DNA from: Acrasis kona
Lineage: Eukaryota > Heterolobosea > Eutetramitea > Acrasida > Acrasidae
Assembly: GCA_026419775.2 (NCBI GenBank)
Contig: JAOPGA020000108.1
Location: forward strand, 1-64,000
DNA: 64,000 bases
Reading direction: 5' to 3'
The notes below the pieces were generated by a model. It worked only from the letters and a program-made list of their open reading frames with translations, did no database searches and was not told where the DNA came from. This document shows, piece after piece, positions 36,701 through 43,922 of this stretch (position 1 is the stretch's first letter; each line of letters starts with the position of its first letter). Made by a program: the position numbers and the translations under genes.

Positions 36701-37742
36701 CAAAACATTGGGATTCGGATTGAACATTGACAGAGCAAGTATATCGCTCGATGGATTGGCTATCGGTCACACTCGATTGAATGTGAGCGATCTGATGAAT
36801 CGAATCAAATCTCATTACGCACAATGTGTGATGCGTGGACTTTACAAAATGATTGGTTCTTTGGAAGTGATCGGCAATCCAATAGGTCTCATCAAGGAAG
36901 TAAGACAGGGAGTGAGAGATTTGGTGAGAGATTCGAGCGTAGCTAGCAGCAACGATCAGCTGGAAGCTATTTTCAAGGGCAGTAACAATTTGGTGAAACG
37001 ATCGCTCAGAGGTACTTTTAGGAGTATTTCTAGCATGACCGGTACGGTAGCTAGGGGCATAAGCTTGATTTCCTTCGATAGGGATCACATTAGAGATAAG
37101 GACATGAGAATCAATACGATACGACCAAAGGGATTAGCTGAAGGAATGCTGAGAGGAGCTGAAGCTGTAGTGGACGGATTGGCAGGTGGCGTCAAGGGAT
37201 TGGTTTATAGACCTTACAAGGAGGCTAGACAAGGGGGCGTGTTGGGCTTAATAAGAGGGTTAGGTAAAGGTATAGTGGCAACTGCTGTAGAACCGGTTGG
37301 TGGTTTTTTCGAAGGCATGAGCATGGTGGCTGCAGGTGTTGCCAGAGCAGGTGGAGAGGGAACGAATCGAAAGAGACAACCGAGAACGTTTAGAGACGAT
37401 AATGCGGTGATACCGTATCATGCTAATCATAGTCTGTCATTGTTTTTGAAACAACACCACGATGGACAGGAACAAGAGATCATGGCGAGCATCGTGACGC
37501 CTGATTCTAGAGTGTTCGTTTTAACTGCTCATGAACTGTTGTTGGTTGATTTGTGGGGTGATTGTGTTGATTGGTCGACTCATTTGAGTCGTATTTCCAA
37601 GATTACTGTAAACTCGAAAATTGAGAGCATTACTTGTTCGTTGTTGAATGGTAATGAAAAGGAAATTAGAGGGACTGATATACATGCCATCGAAATGTTC
37701 ACCAGGAGGTTGAATTATTGTATCTTTGTATTAAAACAATAA
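27762..37742 (+). CDS. VPS13: VPS13 family bridge-like lipid transfer protein with an inserted PH domain
   Basis: One uninterrupted frame of 3,326 residues. Residues 1-120 form the chorein-N cap (IVSSILNKVLSDYVEGI, LDIWNGDLNLSNLRLK). A pleckstrin-homology-like domain is inserted at ~768-880 (MCGMISVNRSPL, NYWCELFQDRILFYD, ...RKKWCESLHECY). A D/Q/S-rich loop lies at ~1815-1910. The adaptor-binding (VAB/SHR-BD) region starts near 2075 (DPYLIRNHSGYDIQI). The DUF1162/APT1-like section follows near 2410. The VPS13-C/ATG2-C-like segment is at ~2990-3180 (LDGLAIGHTRLNVSDL). A C-terminal PH-like domain occupies ~3225-3326. The family forms a hydrophobic groove that moves phospholipids between membranes at contact sites. 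Which paralogue group it belongs to was not determined. Confidence 0.95.
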   Translation: MSRSIVSSILNKVLSDYVEGIDADSLDLDIWNGDLNLSNLRLKSSAFDVTQLPVSVVHGHIGSIHSKIPWTSIGSAPIVADVSDLCIVLRPNKCVKCDPKLEQNRQNVIKQKCLENDKLLRKVRKTAREAVEETGDSYYTRLTETVVNNLQISISNVHVRYEDVSNFGEPIIIGFKIDSFVVKSTDEDWMSAFVKIINGVLHKKANLKELCVYIGKSNQLPIISDIEDHHSFIQAMQEPCPEEDLVLEPVNGTLMVKSKKGSATASLDDAQFSAVLDIDQVSLKIDDKQHRNILNTLEYFSNHNKVDKYRHLMPSVDFSTEKHRRDWWKFAIQAQNAEVERGRFTWDNLITKKNIRTRYIQLYKRNKSNKHKWMLPLDEYEKEELEQLEYDLDYECIAMYRQLAKNEIHIEKQDHKDDYKNDRSWYSRIWWGSNQEPVDAPTQPNHTKILDDAGYNDNNLQSTQYPNDYVKTNLKVHLRTGTVSMIDHSTSKTIVQGRIDDLITTIGIREKSVVVQATLRDLTITDKFNENTLFPEILGRRRNDELLASITLDTWCRHDETITSSQYLLVDVKLGSTEIIVQVPLLQKMISFMSVNRNIEHSRTRPWQLRMQLQERKVLDINVVIETPTFIVPHQHDDTLLLLDLGKLKLRSELDKKQDSNNQEFSELYDRYRVALNDIQIVRMNRSDWQQELFHLGIPMLEKLNIKVILDHCMIQDDQLPLNKLQGSISKIKINFSPELFKHLISISNNVMVLVDNPTGMIQKTPKMCGMISVNRSPLITNRNYWCELFQDRILFYDSISRKDLPLASIDILQNGATLIDDDYYNNKTNQNHHQHASLNKMEFGILLPKCINDDTDALIIMQTDSIANRKKWCESLHECYLTFLEKKPKYLHHGDDDQNDDRNVNVDRVKLMASFTIQEFVANISRQYDSFSNRQSDPSLSEICLSNLSFSLSSRQFDSRAHMSLKSLSLVDQSTNQCNKPIIATRSTNDINLIEIEIIRVFDQKSEFWDRKSDVIADAKFGSLEFYFDPLFMSLFVKLFRHVNEIYNSMNPRTLFLYASPDQSTNNHHESATQVRAGDARDLLSTTISLQALEMYLVDYGNLFAHLKMINSEVMLLMGANDLKMNGHVGNLKIEQMDQLETLYRELFGLKDLDGDSLIKFNYHSRGQPDDLDDSHDSKVAYYGHELVATMESIKLVWLQREISKFNKFFLTGPLMDALYEKTSQVVDTVPESDSGPIRLLKLDLVFLDPIVLLPVSSVSNDCIIGTMKQIRIWNQIPIMFDDQYLSEFHFDMNQLTLKTDIGPLKNLWAVDKTDLEVIYRYNLTCTNDEVPDGETIINVGDVGITLSHSQYHIIFRVINGNIYDGHNTSSSSSSSSTVPSLPVNNRSGLSSRTFISFPLLTLKLLKGDGSSTNPLAQSIMSDLKVTFAYLRDLSRSSTHFSLGSIDAHDLRTCSSSQFKNFFHNLANHSEEFMQVTLTSITSDNQYNIFVKINDARYVHDADIINEVSVFFSDRGPAVRDSNQPIELPIKQISESTTNDIIVTNDTSLGSNLILKHPNRCMRILQNEKKTILIDGNGHDLDLRGNDSPTIWIAPGMTLILHNVKLLIDDELDTCVNYGDEQSKLEAPITKGVFHSKSPSHQSVTDSQSQSEKIISSYKLECDLTNASILFPLENTNKDTRILNVTLCAYFLQSTKSNGYSRYKAQLRDLKAHSSKSQFIRNDQPSSLVISTPTKSPFKSPFSSSSNSNHSQFYKQIKVAPIIEMVGLSFEIVTDPQEQLDLIQKRAHVVLLGDVALRVAYQDAKMILEIINNLKKSNGDEEEEELKSESDSKINHLMEINNLKLNSSSSPSSSIDNQHDDQNENQQQLNQHDDDDDQDQDGQDEEFSDVKSHYSSDDQEDDVHSLPPDEIQSTLDSSSLKLTTHCEFDFDGNSSLITAILVDDISGYDIPLVQFNISHIHLLRGSHTHVQHAQSHFISEFILYISSNYYNMKLADWEPILEHYGFQITLQKSKNKPDLDSIRIKDVEYKNMMDLSLPDSNALNLNCSHAMLKTIASTFEALQEETSGKGVSAQFDPYLIRNHSGYDIQITCENTSCHLIENGSHWGFQPIIKQLLNKFTFNDPVPILLKIPDLGLGGTLDARIAGTFLLRKDASASIFIDIELSRGRRIITIRSSFRLVNHTSMKWNLGYLHDDGDISEMDVIECGDSRGIPLLMIEANALVMKPDDSLESDWCEILPNKVNGIHMIRCKSTNQMIHAICKYTCDHKLGPHNRSCTIHLLAPLELENLLGCSVKFDLIQCVDLKSSSSNKKIIQSGRMGVGEKLCFYNVNLKDHNLLLRIKPIHQSHKWKSKFLSIIYSLDPLVTKVTTKQRLQDSSNHSFDFYLDYDSQSSIESSNNLHVHHKVCFYTSFWIFNRTNQNLLVRDSESQIIAGQNHDSNSPPPSPTFKFDPILESQKIVPIMCGQLLDDKASIKINDSEWSDLIHFGNVGVIGRISCLSKETRYSIGIHVALGPHRFKRTRVITLSPRYVLINKIPNQPLLVYQNNKAKIVNDQLDYHWRELQIDVPCVWFGLKNSKSNKIDWSAAKLELENVGQMSTKIMDHHHRDGTNLDYKKTIKIITINISEHLGTLFVVVSECEKPTFLIDNQLQIDVQIAQSNPNVDHSELIWWNVNANCIDPYVWDHYYVTQHQLLFKLNHIKMTPIAIDHSVKIVRIGGNHDPSASNNGDVMIRIMSHSKNGITTIRFDQINDNLSSSDYESDQLSSSITDHNQLQRQSNQSPQDPLDDVITSSLQLHLTCFGISFIENETPAEIAYLQIDSLLVEISRTRAHDSLEIRLDHLQIDNQNKSAAFPVALCGTTDQTPHIHISMRKSNQSNHFHYVIVDGNDTTVALDITFAERLYAFFTDWMESDGQELHDVKLVIQMMELDPISNHLQTVAKQHLQETMYQILEFYPMNVEISLRFDRDERIKSTLSDVIKTLGFGLNIDRASISLDGLAIGHTRLNVSDLMNRIKSHYAQCVMRGLYKMIGSLEVIGNPIGLIKEVRQGVRDLVRDSSVASSNDQLEAIFKGSNNLVKRSLRGTFRSISSMTGTVARGISLISFDRDHIRDKDMRINTIRPKGLAEGMLRGAEAVVDGLAGGVKGLVYRPYKEARQGGVLGLIRGLGKGIVATAVEPVGGFFEGMSMVAAGVARAGGEGTNRKRQPRTFRDDNAVIPYHANHSLSLFLKQHHDGQEQEIMASIVTPDSRVFVLTAHELLLVDLWGDCVDWSTHLSRISKITVNSKIESITCSLLNGNEKEIRGTDIHAIEMFTRRLNYCIFVLKQ

Positions 37743-37743
37743 A
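37738..37743 (+). terminator. Polyadenylation signal containing the VPS13 stop codon
   Basis: AATAAA at 37738-37743 contains the stop TAA at 37740-37742. Confidence 0.5.
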
Positions 37744-38125
37744 TATTTTGTAAATTGTGAAAGTTTTGACTCGAAGTATTTTTTATTGTAGGTTGTATGC
37801 CAGTAACAGACTTATTTGGTTCACCTCAAGCATCAATGACTTGAACTGAAGGGTAGTAACTCAATTCATTACACCTGAACAAGTAGTAAAATCTTCTTCT
37901 ATTTGGTAATGAATCCAGGATAAAACTCACTCGATTGTCATCCAATTCATCCTGTCAATATTTCAAACATCAAAATTTTTTACTGACACCAAAGGAAGGG
38001 CATTTGGGGCATTTCTATAAGATGTTGTATTTAAATGTTGTTTAAAAAATGGTTGTTCACATAGAGCGACAAGAACACAAAAAGAATAAATGTAATAATA
38101 AAAACTTTAAAAGTATTTTTTTAAT
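37743..38125. other. Convergent intergenic region VPS13 / eS7
   Basis: About 380 bp of AT-rich sequence between two 3' ends. No ORF, RNA gene or repeat is recognised. Confidence 0.4.
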
Positions 38126-38738
38126 TTAAGCAGTGGGTTGGAACTCGTAGGTAACGCGCTTGCCGGTTAGCATTCTGTATACAACGGAGAGAGTGTGTAG
38201 TTTGCTCTCGAAGTTGTTCTTCTCCTTGCTGTCTAGGAAACTATATTTGTGTTACATAGACCTTCATAAAACATTATACTTACATTCTGATGTGTTGACC
38301 ACCGTCAGTCCTGAAGCGGGTTCTTCTTCCAACAATCTCGACTGGGTGTGCAACATCTTCCATGAGTCTTTCTTGGACCTCAGCCAAATTTCTGGCACGT
38401 GGTCTGTGGACCTTGTTGCTGGTTGGCTTGGACAAGGCCTTGCGTTGTCCAACCATTAGGATAGTCTTGCCTGAGAATTTCTTCTCAAGTTCACGGACTA
38501 GACGTCCTTGAACCTTCTTCCATGCTTGGATTTGGCGGACTGGAACGAAGACGATGATTGCGGATTTATCCTTACCAACCTTAACCTCCTTTGCACTTGA
38601 AAAAGTCAATGGTTGCAATTCAGCTTTTAGATCCTTGTTGTTAACTTCCAAGTCGAAAATAGCTTGGGCGATTTGTGTCTCCAATTCGTCTGGGGTTTGG
38701 TCCTTTGACTTGTGAATCTTCCTCAAAGCGGTAAGCAT
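38126..38738 (-). CDS. RPS7: Small-subunit ribosomal protein eS7
   Basis: Two exons (38738-38284 and 38240-38126) around a 43-nt intron at 38241-38283 give 189 residues, the normal eS7 length. The sequence carries the family landmarks: [71 protein letters not shown], and after splicing [10 protein letters not shown] near the C-terminus. eS7 is a eukaryote-specific component of the 40S subunit needed for 18S rRNA maturation. It lies downstream of the longin-like gene on the same strand, with 104 bp between. Confidence 0.96.
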
Positions 38739-38842
38739 TATGTGTTATGACGGTGTGAACGAATTCGAAAACTTTTTTCACAATTTTACTTTTTCTCCTA
38801 ACCCAATGAGGGTTGTCCAGACTTTTATTACAAAATAAGAGT

Positions 38843-39724
38843 TTATTCAAATGCTACAGACTGGATGGCAGTTCTCTTTGATGGGCTACTTGGGGAAGGG
38901 AGTTGGTGTGGCAGTAACAATCTATCTTTTAATTGCTTGAAGGATGTGCTAAAACCTTTGAAAGAGTCGCGAACCTCGTCCATGAGTGTTTGGTCCACCT
39001 CAACCTCACTTTTTATTACCTCAAAATGCTTCTTAAGGTTCACAAGAATTATATCAGAGTACTGTTTTTCAAATTCAGCATTAACCTGGTCAGCAAAAGA
39101 TTGAATGCGTTCCAACCACTCTTCGTCGGCTTCGAACAAAACACACGTCAAGCTACAGTTCTCATTTACTTTACCAAAGACAATATAAGTGTTCCTATCC
39201 CCCATCGAAAAACTAGTTTCTTTTTTGTTTATCATTTCATATAACCCAGACTTGGACAAATTGTTCACTCTGCGGGTGGCACCATTAATACGCGTCGTCA
39301 TGATATTTTCGCTCATGTCTATGTGCGAGGAATTTCTTAGCGTCATTACATTAGAATTAACATCGGTTGGCAGGTCGAAAGACAAGTCAAGTTGCCTCGT
39401 AACATTAACAGAAAAAGGAGATTCAATTGCTGCCGGTCTTGGGGGTTGGAGCACAAATTTTTTAATTCCACCTCCACCCATTGTTTGACAAAAAAGATAG
39501 CATGACAATAACCACCCGCCTACATCAACATCCTCCTTAGTAGTCCATGCTTTCGGAAATATATGGTCGAACATGACAACACCAGTGTTATATTCTATTA
39601 TAAACACCCGCTTGACGACATGATCTTCTTTTTTGACTTTGTCATCATTTATAAGACTGGTAAGCTAAAGATTTTAGGGTCGTGTTCAAATATTGTTCTG
39701 TACCTGGGATGGAGAGGTAGACAT
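38843..39724 (-). CDS. Longin/roadblock-like small alpha-beta protein, unknown
   Basis: Exon 1 (39724-39704, seven codons) and exon 2 (39664-38843) are separated by a 39-nt intron (39665-39703) and give 280 residues; without this intron no ATG precedes the conserved-looking start. The protein opens with RVFIIEYNTGVVMFDHIFPKAW, a strand-turn-strand pattern seen in longin and sigma-adaptin-like domains, then a helix with GWLLSCYLFCQTM. The second half has YIVFGKVNENCSLTCVLFEAD and a long amphipathic helix. No membrane anchor is present. A role in a trafficking or GTPase-regulating complex is possible but only inferred from fold-like appearance. It starts 51 bp from the divergent MORN-VPS9 gene. 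Confidence 0.65.
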
Positions 39725-39775
39725 TTGACAGGTTTTTGTAACTCTGACGGGACCTGAGTGAACGACGGTTGAACC

Positions 39776-42216
39776 ATGAAGCGCATCAACAAGATACTCA
39801 AAAAGCATAACAGAAACTCATCATCAGGAGAAGATCTATCATCAGGATCCGACTCAGATGTACCTTCAGCTTTTAATGTTTTAAAAAATGCTGAAACACA
39901 AAACCACAGGAGGAAGAATTCACGAAAGTTTGAAATGGCCGTACTTGATATTAATGATGCACCAGGATCTTTTTCTGGCTCCACTCAAGTGACCATAAAA
40001 TATGAAGTGGATGGTGTTGGAGAATTTGAGTACATTGGAACTGTTGACAACCAAGGAAAAGTAAGAATTTTGTAACGACCTCATTGCATAACTTGTATAG
40101 AAAGACGGTTACGGAGAGCTTTTATATCCAAATGGAACGCTGTACGAAGGGGAATTTCTTGATGATTTTAGGAATGGATTAGGTACTTTGATAATGTCTA
40201 AGAAGACACAAATCATCGGCCACTGGGAAAATGACATGCCCTCAGAAAGTAAGCAATCCACATACCTTTTGAATAAAAGTATTAGACTTTGATTATTGGA
40301 AAATCGAAGATGGGCCTTGGAGTTATATTGGAAAAATATCTTTAAAAAAGAACCGGAATCCAAACGATCTCCTCACTAATGACGACTTTCTTAAAAGCGA
40401 GAGAGGTGAACTTACAAACAACAAGGATGGAACTAAATATTTTGGAACGTTCAAAGAAAATAAAAGAAGTGGATTCGGAGTGGCTGTGCTTAGCAACGGA
40501 GATCAATATTACGGAGGATGGTCCAACGATCAATTTCACGAACATGGAACTTTAATGAGCAGTGATGGAACCATTTTTCAAGGAATGTTCAAGGCAGGAC
40601 AAAAGAAAGGAAAAGGCATACTATATCTTCCTAATGGTGATGTGATTGATGGAACATGGAGCGGTGAACACATTAAAGATGCGGAATATAAGAAGGGAAC
40701 CACAATGGACTGTAGTCTTCCTGTTTTAAATCAAATAACGAATAGAATAAAAGAGGCGATGAGATCCAAAGATAATGCAGGATTCATGCTATCTAGTGAA
40801 GAAAACGTAACAGAGGCACCAACTTCTAAAAAATGGCATACCTATTTTTTGGTCAACCAGATCTTACAACAAAAAGAAATAGACTTTATAAAGACAAACA
40901 AGTCGACGTCCGTCGATATTTTATTGCATACTTTGTTCACACAACCAGATCATTTTAGTTTCTTCTTCTTACAATTCTTTTTGTCTTGTTTTCAAGGTTG
41001 TTATAACATTAATAACTATCCTTCTCATAAATTAAGAAAGATGATTAATTCTCTTGTATCATGTGCGTTTGATGATATTAAAAGCTTTATAGTGTATGTA
41101 TCGGAATATCTCCTACGGTTCATCACTGCACATCACAACCACTCAACCTCATATCATGATATTGAAAAGCTCGTGTCCCAGTACGTGCACACAACAATCC
41201 ACCAAACTCTTTTTGCTTTGTATCAAACCTATTATCAAGAACAAGATTTATTGTCCAACCAAAAAATTAGTTCTATATCCAACTTTAAGCCCTCCAGTCT
41301 TGGCATAGATCCAAAATTCATACTAGAGTCAAACGACGAGGCTCCTTTTCAGAAAAGCATAACTATCTTTGAAAAAGTATCTCAAAAGAGGAATGTAATG
41401 GATAAGATTATGATTTTGTCAGAAGTAAGAGAAAGCATCATGAATGAAATGAAGAACAACAGAGCAGAGAACAGAAAAATAAAAATGCCCGAAACTTATT
41501 CTGAAGCTGATAGACAAGAAGATGAATCTTGGCAACCAGGTGCAGATGATGTAGCTCCAGTTTATACTTTTATCTTGTTGAAATCCAAAGTGAGAAATCA
41601 CTATGCCTTGTTCCATTATGTAAATGACTGGAGGGGAGAGGAGGTCAACCTCATGAGTGTATCTCACTTTATTACTTTTTACGAAGGCTTCTTATCCTAT
41701 GTTAAAGAGCTAGATATACATCTTCGCACCGACGAGGGCGAGTTTATATCCGCCTATACCATTTGTAAAGTAATGGAGAGAAGAATAGAGATACAGGGAA
41801 GGCTCGATAATACTAAAAACACCAATTTCGATTGGCTTCCAAGTCTCTTGTGTCATATTTCTCTCGAAGCAGCAGATTCTGGCTTGTATGCTGACAATAA
41901 GACTTTGAATGTTGTTGATGCAGGTCCGCAAGCTATTGCCAGAGCTGGCTCACTGAACAGAAATTACAGTCTTGTTTTAAATCGTGAAAAGGAAGTTCTG
42001 GACATTAATAATGCAAATCTACTTGACAGTATCATTGATAAGTTAGATGTGGTCCAGAACATTTTAAGTCATAAAGATATAGGATTTAGTGTTCATAAGC
42101 GAGATGATGCAATCATGATCAATTTTAATCGTGTATATCCCTCACATGTATATTTAGAGCTCAGCGTATTGATGTCAAAGTTTTTGAAATTTGAGTTAGA
42201 CAACTGCATCTACTAG
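39776..42216 (+). CDS. MORN-repeat and VPS9-domain protein (alsin-like Rab GEF)
   Basis: Three exons (39776-40060, 40101-40248, 40286-42216) with introns of 40 and 37 nt give 787 residues. Residues ~85-330 hold MORN repeats, such as KDGYGELLYPNGTLYEGEF, GTKYFGTFKENKRSGFG, GDQYYGGWSNDQFHEHGTL and GTIFQGMFKAGQKKGKGIL. Residues ~400-660 form a VPS9 domain: a helical bundle, then PGADDVAPVYTFILLKSKV and LMSVSHFITFYEGFLSYV, with the conserved Asp pair and Tyr. Alsin (ALS2) and its relatives combine MORN and VPS9 to activate Rab5 on endosomes. The RCC1 and DH-PH parts of alsin are absent, so this resembles the alsin C-terminal half. The last ~120 residues are unassigned. Confidence 0.82.
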
Positions 42217-42556
42217 AATAAATACTCCTTTGCAGCAATATTTGGTGGTTTGTGAACTCTGCAAGGATTATGTGTAAGGTCCAATTAGGCAGTTCTTCCG
42301 CCTCACCTTGAATAATGATGGCGAATAAATTCACTTCTTTTCCAGCGTTCAAATGGCCAAACAAGTGGTGTTTATTTTTCTCGGTCCTTTGTGCACTCGG
42401 GCTTTGTTAACACTCCGTTACAAGGACATACCATATTTGGCAATCATGTGTCTGATGTCAACACAAGAACACCTAATTTATGGTCATAACCGATTGCTCT
42501 TTTCTTGCTGACTGGGAACAAAATTTAGAACAATCGTTATAAAACCCAACAGACCG
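42217..42556. other. Intergenic region
   Basis: About 340 bp. AATAAATAC just after the stop at 42216 probably ends the MORN-VPS9 transcript. The remainder holds only short ORFs in shadow frames; no other element is recognised. Confidence 0.4.
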
Positions 42557-43066
42557 ATGGAGGACGACCTGAACCTAGACAAGATTGAAGTCATGTTCAT
42601 GAACAAACTGAGAGTAGACACCGAGCTCAGAAAAGAGGTGGAGGGATATGCAAAACAAGAATGGTACGAGAATTACCTGGCTCTGTTCGATAAAATACAA
42701 AAGTACAACGATACACCAGATCTCCACAGCAAGAAAAGGAGCATGGTAGTAGAGATGTATCAGGTCTACGTCAACGAAGACTCAGAGCAGTACATATTGA
42801 TAAGAGACGACTGGCGAGGTTACATGGATCTTGTAGCGTCTCGACTTTTGCAGGACGAGAAGAGCACAACAAAAGAAGAGAACAACACCCTTGTCAAGAT
42901 GCTGGAGAATCTTGTTGTCAAGAGATTGATGAGTCTTTTTGCCAACTGCTGCTTAAAATCAAAGCGAATACGAGACGAAAGAAACAGACCTCCACCAATT
43001 AGCAAATCGAGTACATGGACGAACCTACTGTCCTCTTTTGGCAGAAAGAAAAGTAGCTTCAGGTAG
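42557..43066 (+). CDS. RGS-like helical domain protein
   Basis: Single exon, 169 residues. Residues ~35-135 resemble the second half of a regulator-of-G-protein-signalling bundle: WYENYLALFDKIQKYN, a basic helix, VEMYQVYVNEDSEQYILI, then a long helix ending VVKRLMSLFANCC. RGS domains accelerate GTP hydrolysis by G-alpha subunits. The canonical first helices are weak, so it may be a divergent or incomplete domain. The tail is Ser/Lys/Arg-rich (SSFGRKKSSFR), which could bind acidic membrane lipids. It converges on ZPR1, with 76 bp between stops. Confidence 0.55.
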   Translation: MEDDLNLDKIEVMFMNKLRVDTELRKEVEGYAKQEWYENYLALFDKIQKYNDTPDLHSKKRSMVVEMYQVYVNEDSEQYILIRDDWRGYMDLVASRLLQDEKSTTKEENNTLVKMLENLVVKRLMSLFANCCLKSKRIRDERNRPPPISKSSTWTNLLSSFGRKKSSFR

Positions 43067-43137
43067 ATGTATTGCCACATTAGAATAGCCGAAAGTTATA
43101 TTCAAGCATGTACAAACACATGTTCGTCAAGTAGATA

Positions 43138-43143
43138 TTTATT
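43138..43143 (-). terminator. Polyadenylation signal touching the ZPR1 stop
   Basis: AATAAA on the minus strand shares one base with the stop at 43143-43145. Confidence 0.45.
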
Positions 43144-43826
43144 TACACATCACTAACAAGCCCAAGGTCATCGTCTTGCTCCCTCGTTCTCTTGTACTCT
43201 TGGATTCGAAGTTGTGGATCATCGTCCGGTGCATAAAGATTTTGAATGAAACTGTTTGATGTGGGATCGTCAATAATAAATGTAAAATTCTCTTCTCCAC
43301 TTTCTAGATCCTTTAACCTTTGAATGAATTTTCCAAAAGCTGTTTTGGGAACATTGAAATCATCTTCGGACATGTTGAATCCCTTCATATGGGAGAGTTG
43401 CATCCTGAGTGTTCTTAAAAGTCCTTCTATGGTTGTGAATCTTCCCCCGAGGCTTCCTTCGGTAATTTCCAAATCAATCTCGGGAATGTACACGGTTGCA
43501 GAATCTGACTTTAGTAGATCTCTATGAATATCTGTAGATGATTGGACTTGTAACGTGATCTTCGTGCCAACAGTACTAATTACACCCACGACCTTGACTT
43601 CATTACTTCTAAAGCCACAATGATCGCAGTTAAATGCCATCACAACCATTTCTTTGAAGTGCGGCACTTTGGTGAGCAGCATGTTGAGCTCGCCAGGTTT
43701 TGTACATCCGTAGCACTTTTCGATAAAGCAAACCCTTTCTTGATCAGGAAGAGGTCCAATATGCTCTTTGAACTTTATTATGTCCCCATCTCCACTCAAT
43801 ATCGAACTCAATTGGTTTCTATCCAT
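43143..43826 (-). CDS. ZPR1: Half-length ZPR1 zinc-finger protein
   Basis: 227 residues in one exon. It matches only the C-terminal half of standard ZPR1: a four-Cys zinc ribbon (CYGC and CDHCG), VPHFKEMVVMAFNCDHCG, FRSNEVK, TRDLLKS-like HRDLLKSDSATVYIPE, GGRFTTIEGLL, and the tail FIIDDPTSNSFIQNLYAPDD. Usual ZPR1 has two such zinc-finger/A-B modules in ~450 residues and acts as a chaperone of elongation factor eEF1A. Here an ATG opens the single module, and only 94 bp separate it from the upstream gene's stop, so there is no room for the missing half. It could be a genuinely short form, a paralogue, or one half of a split gene. Confidence 0.85.
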   Translation of the reverse strand: MDRNQLSSILSGDGDIIKFKEHIGPLPDQERVCFIEKCYGCTKPGELNMLLTKVPHFKEMVVMAFNCDHCGFRSNEVKVVGVISTVGTKITLQVQSSTDIHRDLLKSDSATVYIPEIDLEITEGSLGGRFTTIEGLLRTLRMQLSHMKGFNMSEDDFNVPKTAFGKFIQRLKDLESGEENFTFIIDDPTSNSFIQNLYAPDDDPQLRIQEYKRTREQDDDLGLVSDV

Positions 43827-43916
43827 TTTTTAGGTTCAATTATAAAAACACACAGTTTTTTCAAATTACAAAACAAGAAGGAACAATATTGATAAAAATA
43901 CAAAAATATAATACAG

Positions 43917-43922
43917 TTTATT
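43917..43922 (-). terminator. Polyadenylation signal overlapping the ATP-grasp stop
   Basis: AATAAA on the minus strand shares two bases with the stop at 43921-43923. Confidence 0.5.

Noticed and set aside
36618-37088. 156-codon minus-strand ORF within VPS13
   Set aside because: Low-complexity shadow of VPS13 codons, with no upstream or downstream gene context.
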